Positions 47,296-57,054 of a stretch of DNA of 64,000 bases are shown one piece after another (position 1 is the stretch's first letter; each line of letters starts with the position of its first letter). The translations under genes were made by a program, and so were the position numbers. The notes beneath the pieces were generated by a model. The model saw nothing but the letters and a program-made list of their open reading frames with translations, was not told the DNA's origin and searched no databases. The stretch comes from Pseudomonas parakoreensis. GTDB lineage: Bacteria > Pseudomonadota > Gammaproteobacteria > Pseudomonadales > Pseudomonadaceae. Where the stretch lies: the NCBI RefSeq assembly GCF_021602155.1, contig NZ_BQHY01000014.1, positions 1 to 64,000 of the forward strand, in the 5' to 3' direction.

Positions 47296-47350
47296 CCGCC
47301 TCTCCTGCACCCGCAACACCCACAAAAATAACAATCCCTGGAGACACTCC

Positions 47351-48742
47351 ATGAGTGTGATCATTGCCTTGGCAGCCCTCGCGCTGCTGATGCTCGCCGC
47401 CTACCGTGGCTACAGCGTCATTCTCTTCGCCCCGATTGCCGCCCTCGGCGCTGTCCTGCTGACCGACCCCTCCGCCGTCGCCCCTGCCTTCACCGGGGTA
47501 TTCATGGAGAAAATGGTCGGTTTCATCAAACTGTATTTCCCGGTATTCCTGCTCGGCGCCGTGTTCGGCAAGTTGATCGAGTTGTCGGGGTTCTCCCGTT
47601 CGATCGTGGCCGCAGCGATTCGCTTGCTCGGCACCCGTCAGGCGATGCTGGTGATCGTGCTGGTCTGCGCCCTGCTCACCTACGGCGGCGTGTCGTTGTT
47701 CGTGGTGGTATTCGCGGTGTATCCGTTTGCCGCGGAAATGTTCCGCCAGAGCAACATCCCCAAGCGCCTGATCCCGGCGACCATCGCCCTCGGCGCGTTC
47801 TCGTTCACCATGGACGCCCTGCCCGGTACTCCGCAGATTCAGAACATCATCCCCAGCACGTTCTTCAACACCACCGCATGGGCCGCGCCGTGGCTGGGCG
47901 TGATCGGCACGATTTTCGTGTTCTGCGCCGGCATGCTGTTCCTGCAGCGCCAACGCAACAAAGCGCAGCGCGCCGGCGAAGGTTATGGCACCGAGCTGCG
48001 TAACGAGCCGGAAACCGCCGAAGACCTGAAGCTGCCGAACCCATGGCTCGCCCTGTCGCCGCTGCTGGCGGTGGGCATCATGAACCTGCTGTTCACCCAG
48101 TGGATTCCGCAGTGGTACGGCAAGACCCACAGCCTGGCGCTGCCGGGCATGACCGCGCCAGTGACCACGGAAATCGCCAAGCTCACGGCGATCTGGGCGG
48201 TGCAGGCGGCACTGCTGATCGGCATCCTGATGGTGCTGGTGTTCGGCTTCAAGGCGATCCGCAGCAAACTCGCCGAAGGCAGCAAAAGTGCGGTCAGCGG
48301 CGCATTGCTGGCGGCGATGAACACCGCCTCGGAATACGGTTTCGGTGCGGTAATCGCCTCGTTGCCGGGGTTCCTGGTGCTGGCCGACTGGCTCAAGCAA
48401 ATCCCCAATCCGCTGGTCAACGAAGCGATCACCGTGACCCTGCTAGCGGGTATCACCGGTTCGGCATCGGGTGGCATGAGCATTGCGCTGGCGGCGATGT
48501 CCGAGCAGTTCATCGCCGCGGCGCACGCGGCGAACATTCCGCTGGAAGTGCTGCACCGCGTGGCCGCGATGGCCAGCGGCGGCATGGACACCTTGCCGCA
48601 TAACGGCGCGGTGATCACCTTGCTGGCAGTCACTGGCCTGACCCACCGCGAAGCCTATAAAGACATTTTCTGTATTACGCTGATCAAGACCCTGGCGGTC
48701 TTCGTAGTGATCGGTACTTTCTACGCCACTGGCATTGTGTGA
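47351..48742 (+). CDS. GntP-family permease, probable 3-hydroxybutyrate transporter
   Basis: 463 residues from the ATG at 47351, with GGAG 8 bases upstream; the frame opens at 47270, within the promoter. About 12 membrane segments. MDALPGTPQIQNIIPSTFF and the late ASGGMDTLPHNGAVITLL are hallmarks of GntP/DsdX-like permeases. Members carry gluconate, D-serine or hydroxy acids. Position directly before bdhA, under the sigma-54 promoter, makes 3-hydroxybutyrate or acetoacetate the likely substrate. bdhA begins 7 bases after its stop. Confidence 0.88.
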   Translation: MSVIIALAALALLMLAAYRGYSVILFAPIAALGAVLLTDPSAVAPAFTGVFMEKMVGFIKLYFPVFLLGAVFGKLIELSGFSRSIVAAAIRLLGTRQAMLVIVLVCALLTYGGVSLFVVVFAVYPFAAEMFRQSNIPKRLIPATIALGAFSFTMDALPGTPQIQNIIPSTFFNTTAWAAPWLGVIGTIFVFCAGMLFLQRQRNKAQRAGEGYGTELRNEPETAEDLKLPNPWLALSPLLAVGIMNLLFTQWIPQWYGKTHSLALPGMTAPVTTEIAKLTAIWAVQAALLIGILMVLVFGFKAIRSKLAEGSKSAVSGALLAAMNTASEYGFGAVIASLPGFLVLADWLKQIPNPLVNEAITVTLLAGITGSASGGMSIALAAMSEQFIAAAHAANIPLEVLHRVAAMASGGMDTLPHNGAVITLLAVTGLTHREAYKDIFCITLIKTLAVFVVIGTFYATGIV

Positions 48743-48749
48743 GGTATTC

Positions 48750-49523
48750 ATGACGACTCTTTCGGGCAAGACCGCACTGGTTACCGGTTCTACCAGCGGC
48801 ATCGGTCTGGGCATCGCCCTGAGCCTGGCCAAGGCTGGCGCCAACCTGATTCTCAACGGTTTCGGTGATGCCTCGAGCGTGATCGCCGAGGTCGGCCAGT
48901 TCGGCGGCAAGGTCGGTCACCACCCGGCGGATGTCAGCGATCCGGTGCAGATTGCCGACATGATCGCTTACGCCGAACGCGAATTCGGCGGCGTCGACAT
49001 TCTGGTCAACAACGCCGGGATTCAGCATGTGGCGGCCGTGGAGGAGTTTCCGGTGGAGCGTTGGGATTCGATCATCGCGATCAACCTGTCCTCGGTGTTT
49101 CACAGCACCCGCCTGAGTCTGCCGGGCATGCGCGCCAAGGGTTGGGGGCGGATCGTCAACATTGCCTCGGTACACGGTCAGGTGGGTTCGACCGGTAAGG
49201 CTGCGTATGTGGCGGCCAAGCATGGGGTAATCGGTTTGACTAAAGTGGTCGGGTTGGAAACGGCCACCAGCAATGTGACCTGCAACGCGATCTGCCCGGG
49301 TTGGGTGTTGACGCCGCTGGTGCAGAAACAGATCGATGATCGCGCCGCCAAAGGCGTTGATCCGCAGCAGGCGCAGCATGATTTGCTGGCGGAAAAACAG
49401 CCGTCGCTGGAATTCGTCACACCGCAGCATCTGGGGGAACTGGTGTTGTTTCTGTGCAGTGAGGCTGGCAGTCAGGTGCGGGGGGCGGCGTGGAATATTG
49501 ATGGGGGCTGGTTGGCGCAGTAA
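48750..49523 (+). CDS. bdhA: 3-hydroxybutyrate dehydrogenase
   Basis: 257-residue short-chain dehydrogenase from the ATG at 48750 (GAGG 5-6 bases upstream). NAD site TGSTSGIGLGIAL, NNAGIQHVAAVEEF, catalytic Tyr/Lys in YVAAKHGVIGLTK and the LAEKQPSLEFVTP segment typical of D-3-hydroxybutyrate dehydrogenases. It oxidises (R)-3-hydroxybutyrate to acetoacetate, the step after PHB monomer uptake. Second gene of the permease operon; a REPIN follows. Confidence 0.93.
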   Translation: MTTLSGKTALVTGSTSGIGLGIALSLAKAGANLILNGFGDASSVIAEVGQFGGKVGHHPADVSDPVQIADMIAYAEREFGGVDILVNNAGIQHVAAVEEFPVERWDSIIAINLSSVFHSTRLSLPGMRAKGWGRIVNIASVHGQVGSTGKAAYVAAKHGVIGLTKVVGLETATSNVTCNAICPGWVLTPLVQKQIDDRAAKGVDPQQAQHDLLAEKQPSLEFVTPQHLGELVLFLCSEAGSQVRGAAWNIDGGWLAQ

Positions 49524-49538
49524 ACAGCGCAAGCCCCC

Positions 49539-49634
49539 TGTGGCGAGGGAGCTTGCTCCCGCTGGGTGGCGAAGCCGCCCGCGGCAATTTACGACTGCTG
49601 CGCAGCCGATCGGGAGCAAGCTCCCTCGCCACAG
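49539..49634. repeat. REPIN-type inverted repeat (class D)
   Basis: Left arm CTGTGGCGAGGGAGCTTGCT, right arm AGCAAGCTCCCTCGCCACAG, about 50 bases between, between bdhA and the acetoacetyl-CoA synthetase gene. Confidence 0.88.
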
Positions 49635-49690
49635 AATTAAGTGCTGCACGCTGACCGGTGTGCTGGAACAACAAAACAAGAGGCAAACCA

Positions 49691-51646
49691 ATGTCCGACC
49701 TCCTCTGGCAACCCGATGCCGAGCGTATCGCCCAATCGCGCATGGATCAGTTCCGCCGCGATATCAATCAGCGTCATGGCCTGGCGCTGAGCAGCTACAC
49801 CGATCTGCACCGCTGGAGCGTGGATCAGCGCGAAGCGTTCTGGCAGGCGATCGTCGATTTCTTCGATATCCGCTTTCACACCCGACCCGACGCTATTCTG
49901 CGTGAAGGCGCGCAGATGCCCAGTGCCGAATGGTTTCCCGGCGCGACCCTGAACTTTGCCGAACACTTGCTGCGCCGTCGTGACGATGCAGTTGCGGTGA
50001 TCGTCGTGGCGGAAAACGGTCAGCGCGAACAACTGACCTGGGCCGAACTCGCCGAGCACGTCGCCGGTTTTCAGGCCAGCCTGCAAGCCGCCGGTGTCAG
50101 CCTCGGCGACCGAGTGGCCGCGTGCATGCCCAACACCTGGCAGACCCTGGTGGCGATGCTCGCGACCACCAGCCTCGGGGCGATCTGGTCGTGCTCGTCG
50201 CCGGACTTCGGCACCCACGGCGTGATCGACCGCTTCGGCCAGATCGAACCCAAAGTGTTGATCACTTGCGCCGGCTACCGTTACGCCGGCAAAGACATTG
50301 ATCAAACCACCAAGGTCAACGAAATCCTCGCGCAACTGCCATCGCTGCAGCAGTTAATCATCGTGCCCTACGCTCGCGCGCAGGCCCGTGCCGAGGATTT
50401 CCACACCCGTGCCAACGTGACGTTGTGGAACGACTTCTACCAACCCGGCGGCGAACCGCGGTTTGTCCCGGTGCCGTTCAATCACCCGCTGTACGTGCTG
50501 TATTCCAGCGGCACCACCGGCGTACCGAAATGCATCGTGCACAGCACCGGCGGCGTGCTGTTGCAGCATGCCAAGGAGCATGGCCTGCACGTCGATCTCG
50601 GCCCCGGTGACCGATTGTTCTACTACACCACTTGCGGCTGGATGATGTGGAACTGGCTGGTCTCGGCTCTCGCGGTCGGCAGCGCGGTAGTGTTGTATGA
50701 CGGCTCGCCGTTTCACCCCGGCCATGAGCGACTGCTGGATCTGATCGACGACGAGCGCATCAGCGTGTTCGGCACCAGCCCCAAGTTTCTCGCGACACTG
50801 GAAAGCAGTGGTTTGAAGCCTGTGCAAAGCCATGATCTGAGTAGCCTGAAGACCTTGCTCTGCACGGGCTCCGCGCTGTCGCCGCAGAGCTATGACTTCG
50901 TCTACCGCGACTTCAAGCGCGACGTGTGCCTGGCGTCGATGTCCGGCGGCACCGATGTGGTCTCGTGCTTCGTCAACGGCAACCCGCTGTCGGCGGTGCG
51001 CCGCGGCGAAATCATGGGCAAGAGCCTGGGCATGGCGGTTGAAGTGTGGAACGACGCCGGCGTTGCAGTGGTCGGCGAAAAAGGTGAACTGGTCTGCACC
51101 CGGCACTTCCCGGCCATGCCCGTCGGTCTGTGGCACGACCCTGACGGCGAAAAGCTGCGCAAATCCTATTTCAGCCTGTTCCCCGGCGTCTGGGCCCAAG
51201 GCGATTACGCCGAACAATTGCCCCACGGCGGGATGCTGATCCACGGTCGCTCCGACGCCGTGCTCAACCCCGGCGGCGTGCGCATCGGTACGGCGGAAAT
51301 TTATCGTCAGGTCGAGAAAGTCCCGCAGGTGCTGGACAGCGTGGCGATCGGGCAGCAATGGCAGGACGATGTGCGCGTGGTGCTGTTTGTGCGTGTGCAG
51401 GAGGGCGTGACGCTCGATGACAACCTGCAACAACAGATCCGCCAGGTGATCCGCGCCAATACCACACCGCGTCATGTGCCGGCGAAGATCGTCGCGGTGA
51501 CCGATATTCCGCGCACCATCAGTGGCAAAGTGGTCGAACTTGCGGTGCGCAATGTGGTGCATGGCGAACCGGTGAAGAACACTGATGCGCTGGCCAATCC
51601 TGAAGCGCTGGAGCAGTTTCGCAATCGCCCGGAGCTGTCGGACTAA
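49691..51646 (+). CDS. Acetoacetyl-CoA synthetase
   Basis: 651 residues from the ATG at 49691 (GAGG upstream). ANL-family enzyme: YSSGTTGVPKCIVHSTGG is the ATP P-loop (near 275), MSGGTDVVSCFV and the catalytic Lys region IPRTISGKVVELAV at the end. It activates acetoacetate to acetoacetyl-CoA, following BdhA in 3-hydroxybutyrate use. The REPIN upstream could weaken read-through from bdhA, so it may have its own promoter. Confidence 0.93.
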   Translation: MSDLLWQPDAERIAQSRMDQFRRDINQRHGLALSSYTDLHRWSVDQREAFWQAIVDFFDIRFHTRPDAILREGAQMPSAEWFPGATLNFAEHLLRRRDDAVAVIVVAENGQREQLTWAELAEHVAGFQASLQAAGVSLGDRVAACMPNTWQTLVAMLATTSLGAIWSCSSPDFGTHGVIDRFGQIEPKVLITCAGYRYAGKDIDQTTKVNEILAQLPSLQQLIIVPYARAQARAEDFHTRANVTLWNDFYQPGGEPRFVPVPFNHPLYVLYSSGTTGVPKCIVHSTGGVLLQHAKEHGLHVDLGPGDRLFYYTTCGWMMWNWLVSALAVGSAVVLYDGSPFHPGHERLLDLIDDERISVFGTSPKFLATLESSGLKPVQSHDLSSLKTLLCTGSALSPQSYDFVYRDFKRDVCLASMSGGTDVVSCFVNGNPLSAVRRGEIMGKSLGMAVEVWNDAGVAVVGEKGELVCTRHFPAMPVGLWHDPDGEKLRKSYFSLFPGVWAQGDYAEQLPHGGMLIHGRSDAVLNPGGVRIGTAEIYRQVEKVPQVLDSVAIGQQWQDDVRVVLFVRVQEGVTLDDNLQQQIRQVIRANTTPRHVPAKIVAVTDIPRTISGKVVELAVRNVVHGEPVKNTDALANPEALEQFRNRPELSD

Positions 51647-51654
51647 ACGTTCCT

Positions 51655-51747
51655 CCTGTGGGAGCGAGCTTGCTCGCGAATGCCACCCGGCAGTCGATAG
51701 TAATGTGACTGATACACCGCTTTCGCGAGCAAGCTCGCTCCCACAGG
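51655..51747. repeat. REPIN-type inverted repeat (class C)
   Basis: Perfect 26-bp arms, CTGTGGGAGCGAGCTTGCTC and complement, separated by about 40 bases; between convergent genes. Confidence 0.92.
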
Positions 51748-51756
51748 GGTGAGGTG

Positions 51757-52869
51757 TTAATCCATCAAGCCCCAGTCGCCTGATGTGGTGGGCGCGGGCG
51801 CCGGGCCCGCTTCGGCATGCAGTTTCAAACGCAGGCGCAGATTGTTTTGTGAATCGGCATGCTTGAGCGCTTCGTCCTCATTGATCACGCCCTCCACCAC
51901 CAGCGCATACAGCGCCGCGTCGAAGGTCTGCATGCCGACCTCGCCGGACTTCTCCATGATGCCTTTGAGTTCGCCCAATTCGTTGCGGCGGATCAGGTCG
52001 GCAATGGTCGGCGTGCCGAGCATCACTTCGACCGCGGCCCGCCGCTGACCGTCCAACGTGCGTACCAGCCGTTGCGAGACGAACGCCTTGAGATTGTTGC
52101 CCAGCGCATGCAGCAACTGCGGGCGGCGCTCTTCGGGGAACAGATTGACGATGCGGTCCAGCGCCTGATTGGCGTTGTGCGCATGCAGCGTCGACAGCAC
52201 CAGGTGCCCGGTATCGGCGAACGTCAGCGCATGTTCCATGGTTTCGCGGTCACGGATTTCACCGATCAGCACCACGTCCGGGGCCTGGCGCAGGGTGTTT
52301 TTCAGCGCCGCATGGAAACTGCGGGTATCGACGCCGACTTCGCGTTGATTGATGATCGAGCGCTTGTGTCGATGGATATACTCCACCGGGTCTTCAATGG
52401 TGATGATGTGCCCGCTGCTGTGGCGATTGCGATGGTCGATCAACGCGGCCAGCGAGGTGGATTTACCGGAGTCGGTGGCACCAACGAACAGGATCAGCCC
52501 TTGTTTGAGCATTACCGTTTCCTGTAACACCGGCGGCAGCTTAAGGTCTTCGAAACGCGGAATATCGAGTTTGACGTTGCGGATCACGATTGACACATCG
52601 TTGCGTTGCTTGAAGATGTTCACCCGAAAACGGCCGATGCCCGTACGTGAAATCGCCAGGTTCATTTCCAGATCCCGATCGAACTCACGCCGCTGCTCGG
52701 CGTCCATCAGGGAGTTGGCGATGGCCTCGACCTCACCGAGTTTGAATGGCCGCTCGCTGAACGGCGTCAGCACGCCATCGATACGCGCACTGGGTGGCGC
52801 TCCCGTGGACAGAAACAGATCCGAGCCGTGCTGGCTCGACAGACGGAGCAACAGTGCATCGATTTCCAT
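51757..52869 (-). CDS. PilT/PilU-family pilus retraction ATPase
   Basis: 370 residues from the ATG at 52869 (MEIDALLLRLSSQHGSDLF); an open frame further upstream is not pilT-like. Walker A GATDSGKSTS (near 128), Asp box IITIEDPVEYIH, Walker B RQAPDVVLIGEIRDRETM, His box STLHAHNANQALDR. It resembles PilU more than PilT, including the Gly-to-Asp variation in the Walker A. It should act with PilT in type IVa pilus retraction. No other pil gene is nearby, so this is probably an extra, orphan copy. Divergent from a hybrid sensor kinase. Confidence 0.88.
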   Translation of the reverse strand: MEIDALLLRLSSQHGSDLFLSTGAPPSARIDGVLTPFSERPFKLGEVEAIANSLMDAEQRREFDRDLEMNLAISRTGIGRFRVNIFKQRNDVSIVIRNVKLDIPRFEDLKLPPVLQETVMLKQGLILFVGATDSGKSTSLAALIDHRNRHSSGHIITIEDPVEYIHRHKRSIINQREVGVDTRSFHAALKNTLRQAPDVVLIGEIRDRETMEHALTFADTGHLVLSTLHAHNANQALDRIVNLFPEERRPQLLHALGNNLKAFVSQRLVRTLDGQRRAAVEVMLGTPTIADLIRRNELGELKGIMEKSGEVGMQTFDAALYALVVEGVINEDEALKHADSQNNLRLRLKLHAEAGPAPAPTTSGDWGLMD

Positions 52870-52906
52870 GGCAATAAGCACCCGCGAAGCATTCAATGAA
52901 CAGAAA

Positions 52907-52941
52907 TGACCCGCTGTCGTGACGTAACGGGTCATACAGCG
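52907..52941. promoter_or_regulatory. Interleaved inverted repeats in the pilU-like/kinase divergent region
   Basis: TGACCCG (52907) with CGGGTCA (52928), and CGCTGT (52912) with ACAGCG (52936), interleave in the 133-bp region. They could be operators shared by both genes. Confidence 0.35.
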
Positions 52942-53002
52942 TCTACCGCAAGTGCAAGAATAGTAGATGCCAACGCACTGACCGACGCTCAGGATAGATG
53001 TG

Positions 53003-55552
53003 ATGAACGCAGCACCCACCCCCGATGACGCCCAAGCCCTGATCGCCCGTATCGACTGGAGCCGCACTCCGCTGGGCGCCGCCGGCACCTGGCCGCAAAG
53101 CCTGCGCACCGCGGTGGATATAGTGATTCACTCGCCGATGCCGATGCTGCTGTTGTGGGGGCCGCAGCTCACGCAGATCTACAACAACGGCTTCGCGATG
53201 CTCGCCGGCAGCAAGCATCCGCACGCTTTCGGACAGCCAGCGCACCTGATATGGCCAGAACTTCAGGACTTTACCGACCCGATTTATCGAGCCGTCCTAC
53301 AAGGCCAGGTGCGCACCTACAGCGAACGGCGATTTACCCTGCAACGCGAAGGCAAGGAGTCCGACTTCTGGCTGGACCTGACTTACAGCCCCATCCGCGA
53401 TGAAGATGCGCAAGTGGCGGGAATTCTGGTCACGGCCATCGAAACCAACGAGCGCCGGCGTATCGCCCTTGAACTGCAACGTCGTTCCGAAGAAAGCCTC
53501 AAGGCCCAGCGCGACACCGAGGAACGCCTGCAACTGGCGCTGGCCGCTACCGATGCCGTCGGCACCTGGGACTGGGACATCGGTGAAGACCGCTTCATCG
53601 CCGATGCCCATTTCGCCCAACTGCACGGCATTGATCCGGCGCTGGCCAGTCAACTGCCGATCAGCGATTACCTGCAAGGGGTGCACCCCGAAGACCGCGC
53701 GTTGATCGCCCGCAGCATCAAGCATTGCATTACCCACGGTACCGAATACGCCGAGGAATACAGGCTGCTCAAAGCCGACGGCGAACTGCGCTGGGTGTTT
53801 GCCCGTGGCCGCTGTTACAAGGACCACCACGGGCGACCCGTGCGTTTCCTCGGCGCCGCGCTGGACCTGACCGAGCGCAAACACACCGAGCAGGCGCTGC
53901 GTCAGAGCCAGACCGAATTGCAGCTGATCATCAACGCGATGCCGATCCTCATCAGTTACGTCGACCACGAAGAGCGCTTCCGCTTGAACAACGCCGCGTA
54001 TCTGGACTGGTACGGCCTCACGCCTCAGGAATTGTATGGCCGCACCATTCGCGAAGTGATCGGCGAAGAAGCCTATTTCCTGCGCGCGCCGTACATCGCC
54101 GAGGCGCTCGCCGGGCGTCCCTGCTCGTTCAGCCTGTACACCCCGCACCATGACGGCAGCAGCCGTCATGCGCTGATGAATTACCTGCCGCGCCACGGCG
54201 CCGATGGCTCAGTCAACGGTTTCTATATTTTCGTGATCGACGAGAGTGAACGGAAAAAGACCGAAGAGGCACTGCGCAACCTCAATGAAACCCTTGAGGA
54301 ACGAGTCAGCGCCCGTACCGAACAACTGGCCCAGGCCAATCAGCGCCTGCAGAACGAGATGTTCGAACGCGAGCGCGCCGAAGATGCGTTGCGCCATGCG
54401 CAGAAAATGGAAGCGGTCGGCCAGCTCACCGGCGGTATCGCCCACGACTTCAACAACATGCTCACCGGGATCATCGGCAGCCTCGACCTGATGCAGCGTT
54501 ACATCGCCGACGGCCGCGCCGAGGAAATCGGCCGTTTCACCGAAGCGGCGGTGTCGTCGGCCAACCGTGCAGCCGCCCTGACCCATCGCCTGCTGGCGTT
54601 CTCCCGTCGGCAATCGCTGGATCGCAAGACCCTCAACGTCAACGAACTGATTCATTCGCTGGAAGATTTGATCCGCCGCACCAAGGGTGACCCGATCGAA
54701 CTCACGCTGCGCCTGGCCGACGATGTGTGGCCGATCAGCACCGACGTCAGCCAACTGGAAAACGCCCTGCTCAACCTGGTGATCAATGCCCGCGACGCCA
54801 TGCCCGACGGCGGCGAACTGCTGATCGAAACCGCCAACGTCTACCTCGACGGCAACGACATCACCACCCTCGAACCGGTCAAGGCCGGCGACTACCTGAT
54901 GCTGGCGGTCAGCGACAACGGCACCGGCATGACGCCATCAGTGCGCGCCAAGGCCTTCGATCCGTTCTTCACCACCAAACCGATTGGTCAGGGTACGGGT
55001 CTCGGGCTGTCGATGATTTATGGCTTCGCCCAGCAATCGGGTGGCCATGTCAGCCTCGACAGTTTGCCGAATCAGGGCACCTGTGTGCGCCTGTACTTGC
55101 CGCGCCTGAACCTGCTGGAGCCCGAACGGCCAGTCGTGGAAACCCTCAGTGCAGCGCCGACGGCCACTTGCGGGGAAACCGTGGTCGTGGTCGAAGATGA
55201 CCCGGCGGTGCGCATGCTGGTGCTCGACCTGCTCAAGGAGCTGGGTTACCTCGCCCACGAAGCGGCCGATGCCAGCGCCGCCCTGCCGCTGCTGGAATCG
55301 GAGTTGCGTGTGGACTTGCTGGTGACCGACGTTGGTCTGCCGGGGATGAACGGCCGGCAACTGGCGGAAATCGCCCGCCAGCATCGCCCGGGACTGAAGG
55401 TGCTGTTCATGACCGGTTATGCGCAGAAAGCCGCCGAGCGTCAGGGTTTTCTCGAGGACGGCATGGACATGGTGGCCAAGCCGTTTTCGATTGAAGTGCT
55501 GGCGAACAAGATCCGCGAGATGATCAACCAAACGCCGTCACTTGAGGCATAA
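53003..55552 (+). CDS. PAS-containing hybrid sensor histidine kinase
   Basis: 849 residues from the ATG at 53003 (AGGA 8 bases upstream); no membrane segment, so it is cytoplasmic. Order: N-terminal PAS/GAF-like region (1-150), PAS (about 175-295), PAS (about 305-420), a coiled coil, HisKA with [14 protein letters not shown], HATPase ([27 protein letters not shown]) and a receiver with Asp in [11 protein letters not shown]. The HDFNN pattern marks the HWE-unrelated PAS-hybrid kinases common in Pseudomonas. Signal and output partner are not visible. Confidence 0.9.
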   Translation: MNAAPTPDDAQALIARIDWSRTPLGAAGTWPQSLRTAVDIVIHSPMPMLLLWGPQLTQIYNNGFAMLAGSKHPHAFGQPAHLIWPELQDFTDPIYRAVLQGQVRTYSERRFTLQREGKESDFWLDLTYSPIRDEDAQVAGILVTAIETNERRRIALELQRRSEESLKAQRDTEERLQLALAATDAVGTWDWDIGEDRFIADAHFAQLHGIDPALASQLPISDYLQGVHPEDRALIARSIKHCITHGTEYAEEYRLLKADGELRWVFARGRCYKDHHGRPVRFLGAALDLTERKHTEQALRQSQTELQLIINAMPILISYVDHEERFRLNNAAYLDWYGLTPQELYGRTIREVIGEEAYFLRAPYIAEALAGRPCSFSLYTPHHDGSSRHALMNYLPRHGADGSVNGFYIFVIDESERKKTEEALRNLNETLEERVSARTEQLAQANQRLQNEMFERERAEDALRHAQKMEAVGQLTGGIAHDFNNMLTGIIGSLDLMQRYIADGRAEEIGRFTEAAVSSANRAAALTHRLLAFSRRQSLDRKTLNVNELIHSLEDLIRRTKGDPIELTLRLADDVWPISTDVSQLENALLNLVINARDAMPDGGELLIETANVYLDGNDITTLEPVKAGDYLMLAVSDNGTGMTPSVRAKAFDPFFTTKPIGQGTGLGLSMIYGFAQQSGGHVSLDSLPNQGTCVRLYLPRLNLLEPERPVVETLSAAPTATCGETVVVVEDDPAVRMLVLDLLKELGYLAHEAADASAALPLLESELRVDLLVTDVGLPGMNGRQLAEIARQHRPGLKVLFMTGYAQKAAERQGFLEDGMDMVAKPFSIEVLANKIREMINQTPSLEA

Positions 55553-55591
55553 TCCCGCGCCCCGCCGTCACCCCGTTACAGGTATCGCACG

Positions 55592-55867
55592 ATGAAAGCC
55601 CAAGCCCGCCACATTCTGGTGAAAACCGCCGAAGAGGCCGAACAGCTCAAACAACGCATTGCCAAGGGCGAAGCGTTTGATGTGCTGGCGAAGAAATACT
55701 CGACCTGCCCGTCCGGCAAGCGCGGCGGCGATCTGGGTGAAGTGCGGCCGGGCCAGATGGTCGGCGCGATTGATGCGGTGATTTTCAAGAAACCGTTGCG
55801 CACAGTGCACGGACCGATCAAGAGCAAGTTTGGCTATCACCTGGTGCAGGTGTTTTTCCGCGATTGA
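55592..55867 (+). CDS. Parvulin-type peptidyl-prolyl isomerase (second copy)
   Basis: 91 residues, a single parvulin domain: AQARHILVKTAEEAEQL, YSTCPSGKRGGDLGEVRPGQMV and IKSKFGYHLVQVFFRD. Close to the PpiC at 39530 but clearly distinct. Cytoplasmic. It lies 39 bp after the hybrid kinase gene on the same strand, which may reflect read-through rather than a shared job. Confidence 0.93.
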   Translation: MKAQARHILVKTAEEAEQLKQRIAKGEAFDVLAKKYSTCPSGKRGGDLGEVRPGQMVGAIDAVIFKKPLRTVHGPIKSKFGYHLVQVFFRD

Positions 55868-55887
55868 GTGCTTGGCCTCAGGGCCTC

Positions 55888-55952
55888 TTCGCGAGCAAGC
55901 TCGCTCCCACAGTTTGGAATGCGTACCCTGTGGGAGCGGGCTTGCCCGCGAA
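55888..55952. repeat. REPIN-type inverted repeat (class C)
   Basis: TTCGCGAGCAAGCTCGCTCC on the left and GGAGCGGGCTTGCCCGCGAA on the right, a compact copy with only about 14 bases between arms. Confidence 0.88.
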
Positions 55953-55982
55953 CCGATTGCGCAGCAATCGGCCATTCGCCGA

Positions 55983-56915
55983 TTATCTGGGGATCAGGGC
56001 TCCCGGCACCTGAATCACCCTACTCGCCAGCCAATGCCCAGCCTGCGCCGCTTCCACCGGACTGCCACCCAGCAAACGCCTGGCCAGATACGCCGCACTG
56101 AACGAATCCCCCGCCGCCGTAGTATCCACGACCTTCTCGACCTGCTGCGCCGGCACTTCGAACGCCTCGCCATCACAACGAATCAGGCACGCCTCGGCGC
56201 CACGTTTGAGCACCACTTCCGGCGTGCCGATCTGCGCGTACGCCTCAAACACCGTGTCGCAATCGGCAAAGTGGAACAGCGCCTGCTCGTCATCGACGGT
56301 CAGCAATGCCAGATCGACATGCGGCAACACACTGCGATAGGCCGCCCGCGCCTCTTCCTGTGACGCCCACAAACGTGGCCGATAGTTGTTATCGAAGACG
56401 ATCCGCGCATCGCGCTGCCGGGCTTCGATGAGGGTCTGGATCAAACGCTCACGGCCATTGGCGCCAAGCACAGCGAGGGTGATGCCGCTGAAATACAGCA
56501 CGTCGTAATCCGGCAGCGCTGCAAGAATCGGCTCCGCCGCCGGAGTGGTAAAGCAATCGCGCACCGCCGCCTCATTGCGCCAGTAGAGGAAACGTCGCTC
56601 GCCGTTGGCGTCGGTCTGAATGCAGTACAGGCCCGGCAAACGACCGGGCAGACGCTGCACGAGATCAAGGCCAATGCCTTCATCGGCCCAGCTCTGGCAC
56701 ATGGCGTCGCTGAAGCTGTCATCGCCCAGCGCAGTGACGTAATCGACCTGGGCGCTGTCGCCGAGGGCGCGGGACAGATACACCGCCGTGTTCAAGGTAT
56801 CGCCGCCGAAGCTTTGCTGCAGGCTGCCGTCGGCGCGGTGCTGGAGTTCGATCATGCATTCGCCGATCAGGGCGATGCGCGGGGTGTTCGGGCCCAGGGG
56901 GCTGAGGGTGGTCAT
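55983..56915 (-). CDS. kdgK: 2-keto-3-deoxygluconate kinase
   Basis: 310 residues from the ATG at 56915. PfkB-family kinase very like E. coli KdgK: IALIGECMIELQ, FGGDTLNTAVYLSRAL, RLPGLYCIQTDANGERRFLY, FDNNYRPRLWAS and the catalytic loop DTTAAGDSFSAAYL. It phosphorylates 2-keto-3-deoxygluconate to KDPG, feeding the Entner-Doudoroff aldolase. Last gene of the minus-strand locus. Being next to a PLP deaminase, it suggests an amino sugar acid as starting substrate. Confidence 0.93.
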   Translation of the reverse strand: MTTLSPLGPNTPRIALIGECMIELQHRADGSLQQSFGGDTLNTAVYLSRALGDSAQVDYVTALGDDSFSDAMCQSWADEGIGLDLVQRLPGRLPGLYCIQTDANGERRFLYWRNEAAVRDCFTTPAAEPILAALPDYDVLYFSGITLAVLGANGRERLIQTLIEARQRDARIVFDNNYRPRLWASQEEARAAYRSVLPHVDLALLTVDDEQALFHFADCDTVFEAYAQIGTPEVVLKRGAEACLIRCDGEAFEVPAQQVEKVVDTTAAGDSFSAAYLARRLLGGSPVEAAQAGHWLASRVIQVPGALIPR

Positions 56916-56958
56916 CGGGTGGCGTCTCTGCTGATTCGGTGGTGTTTGATCTGGCCTC

Positions 56959-57031
56959 TTCGCTGGCAAGCCAGCTCCCACACAATCTTCACAACTCATG
57001 AGATTCCTGTGGGAGCTGGCTTGCCAGCGAA
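56959..57031. repeat. REPIN-type inverted repeat (class B)
   Basis: Perfect 24-bp arms, TTCGCTGGCAAGCCAGCTCC and complement, separated by 25 bases, between kdgK and the deaminase gene. Confidence 0.92.
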
Positions 57032-57054
57032 TCGCCGCAACGCGGTCTCAAGCC

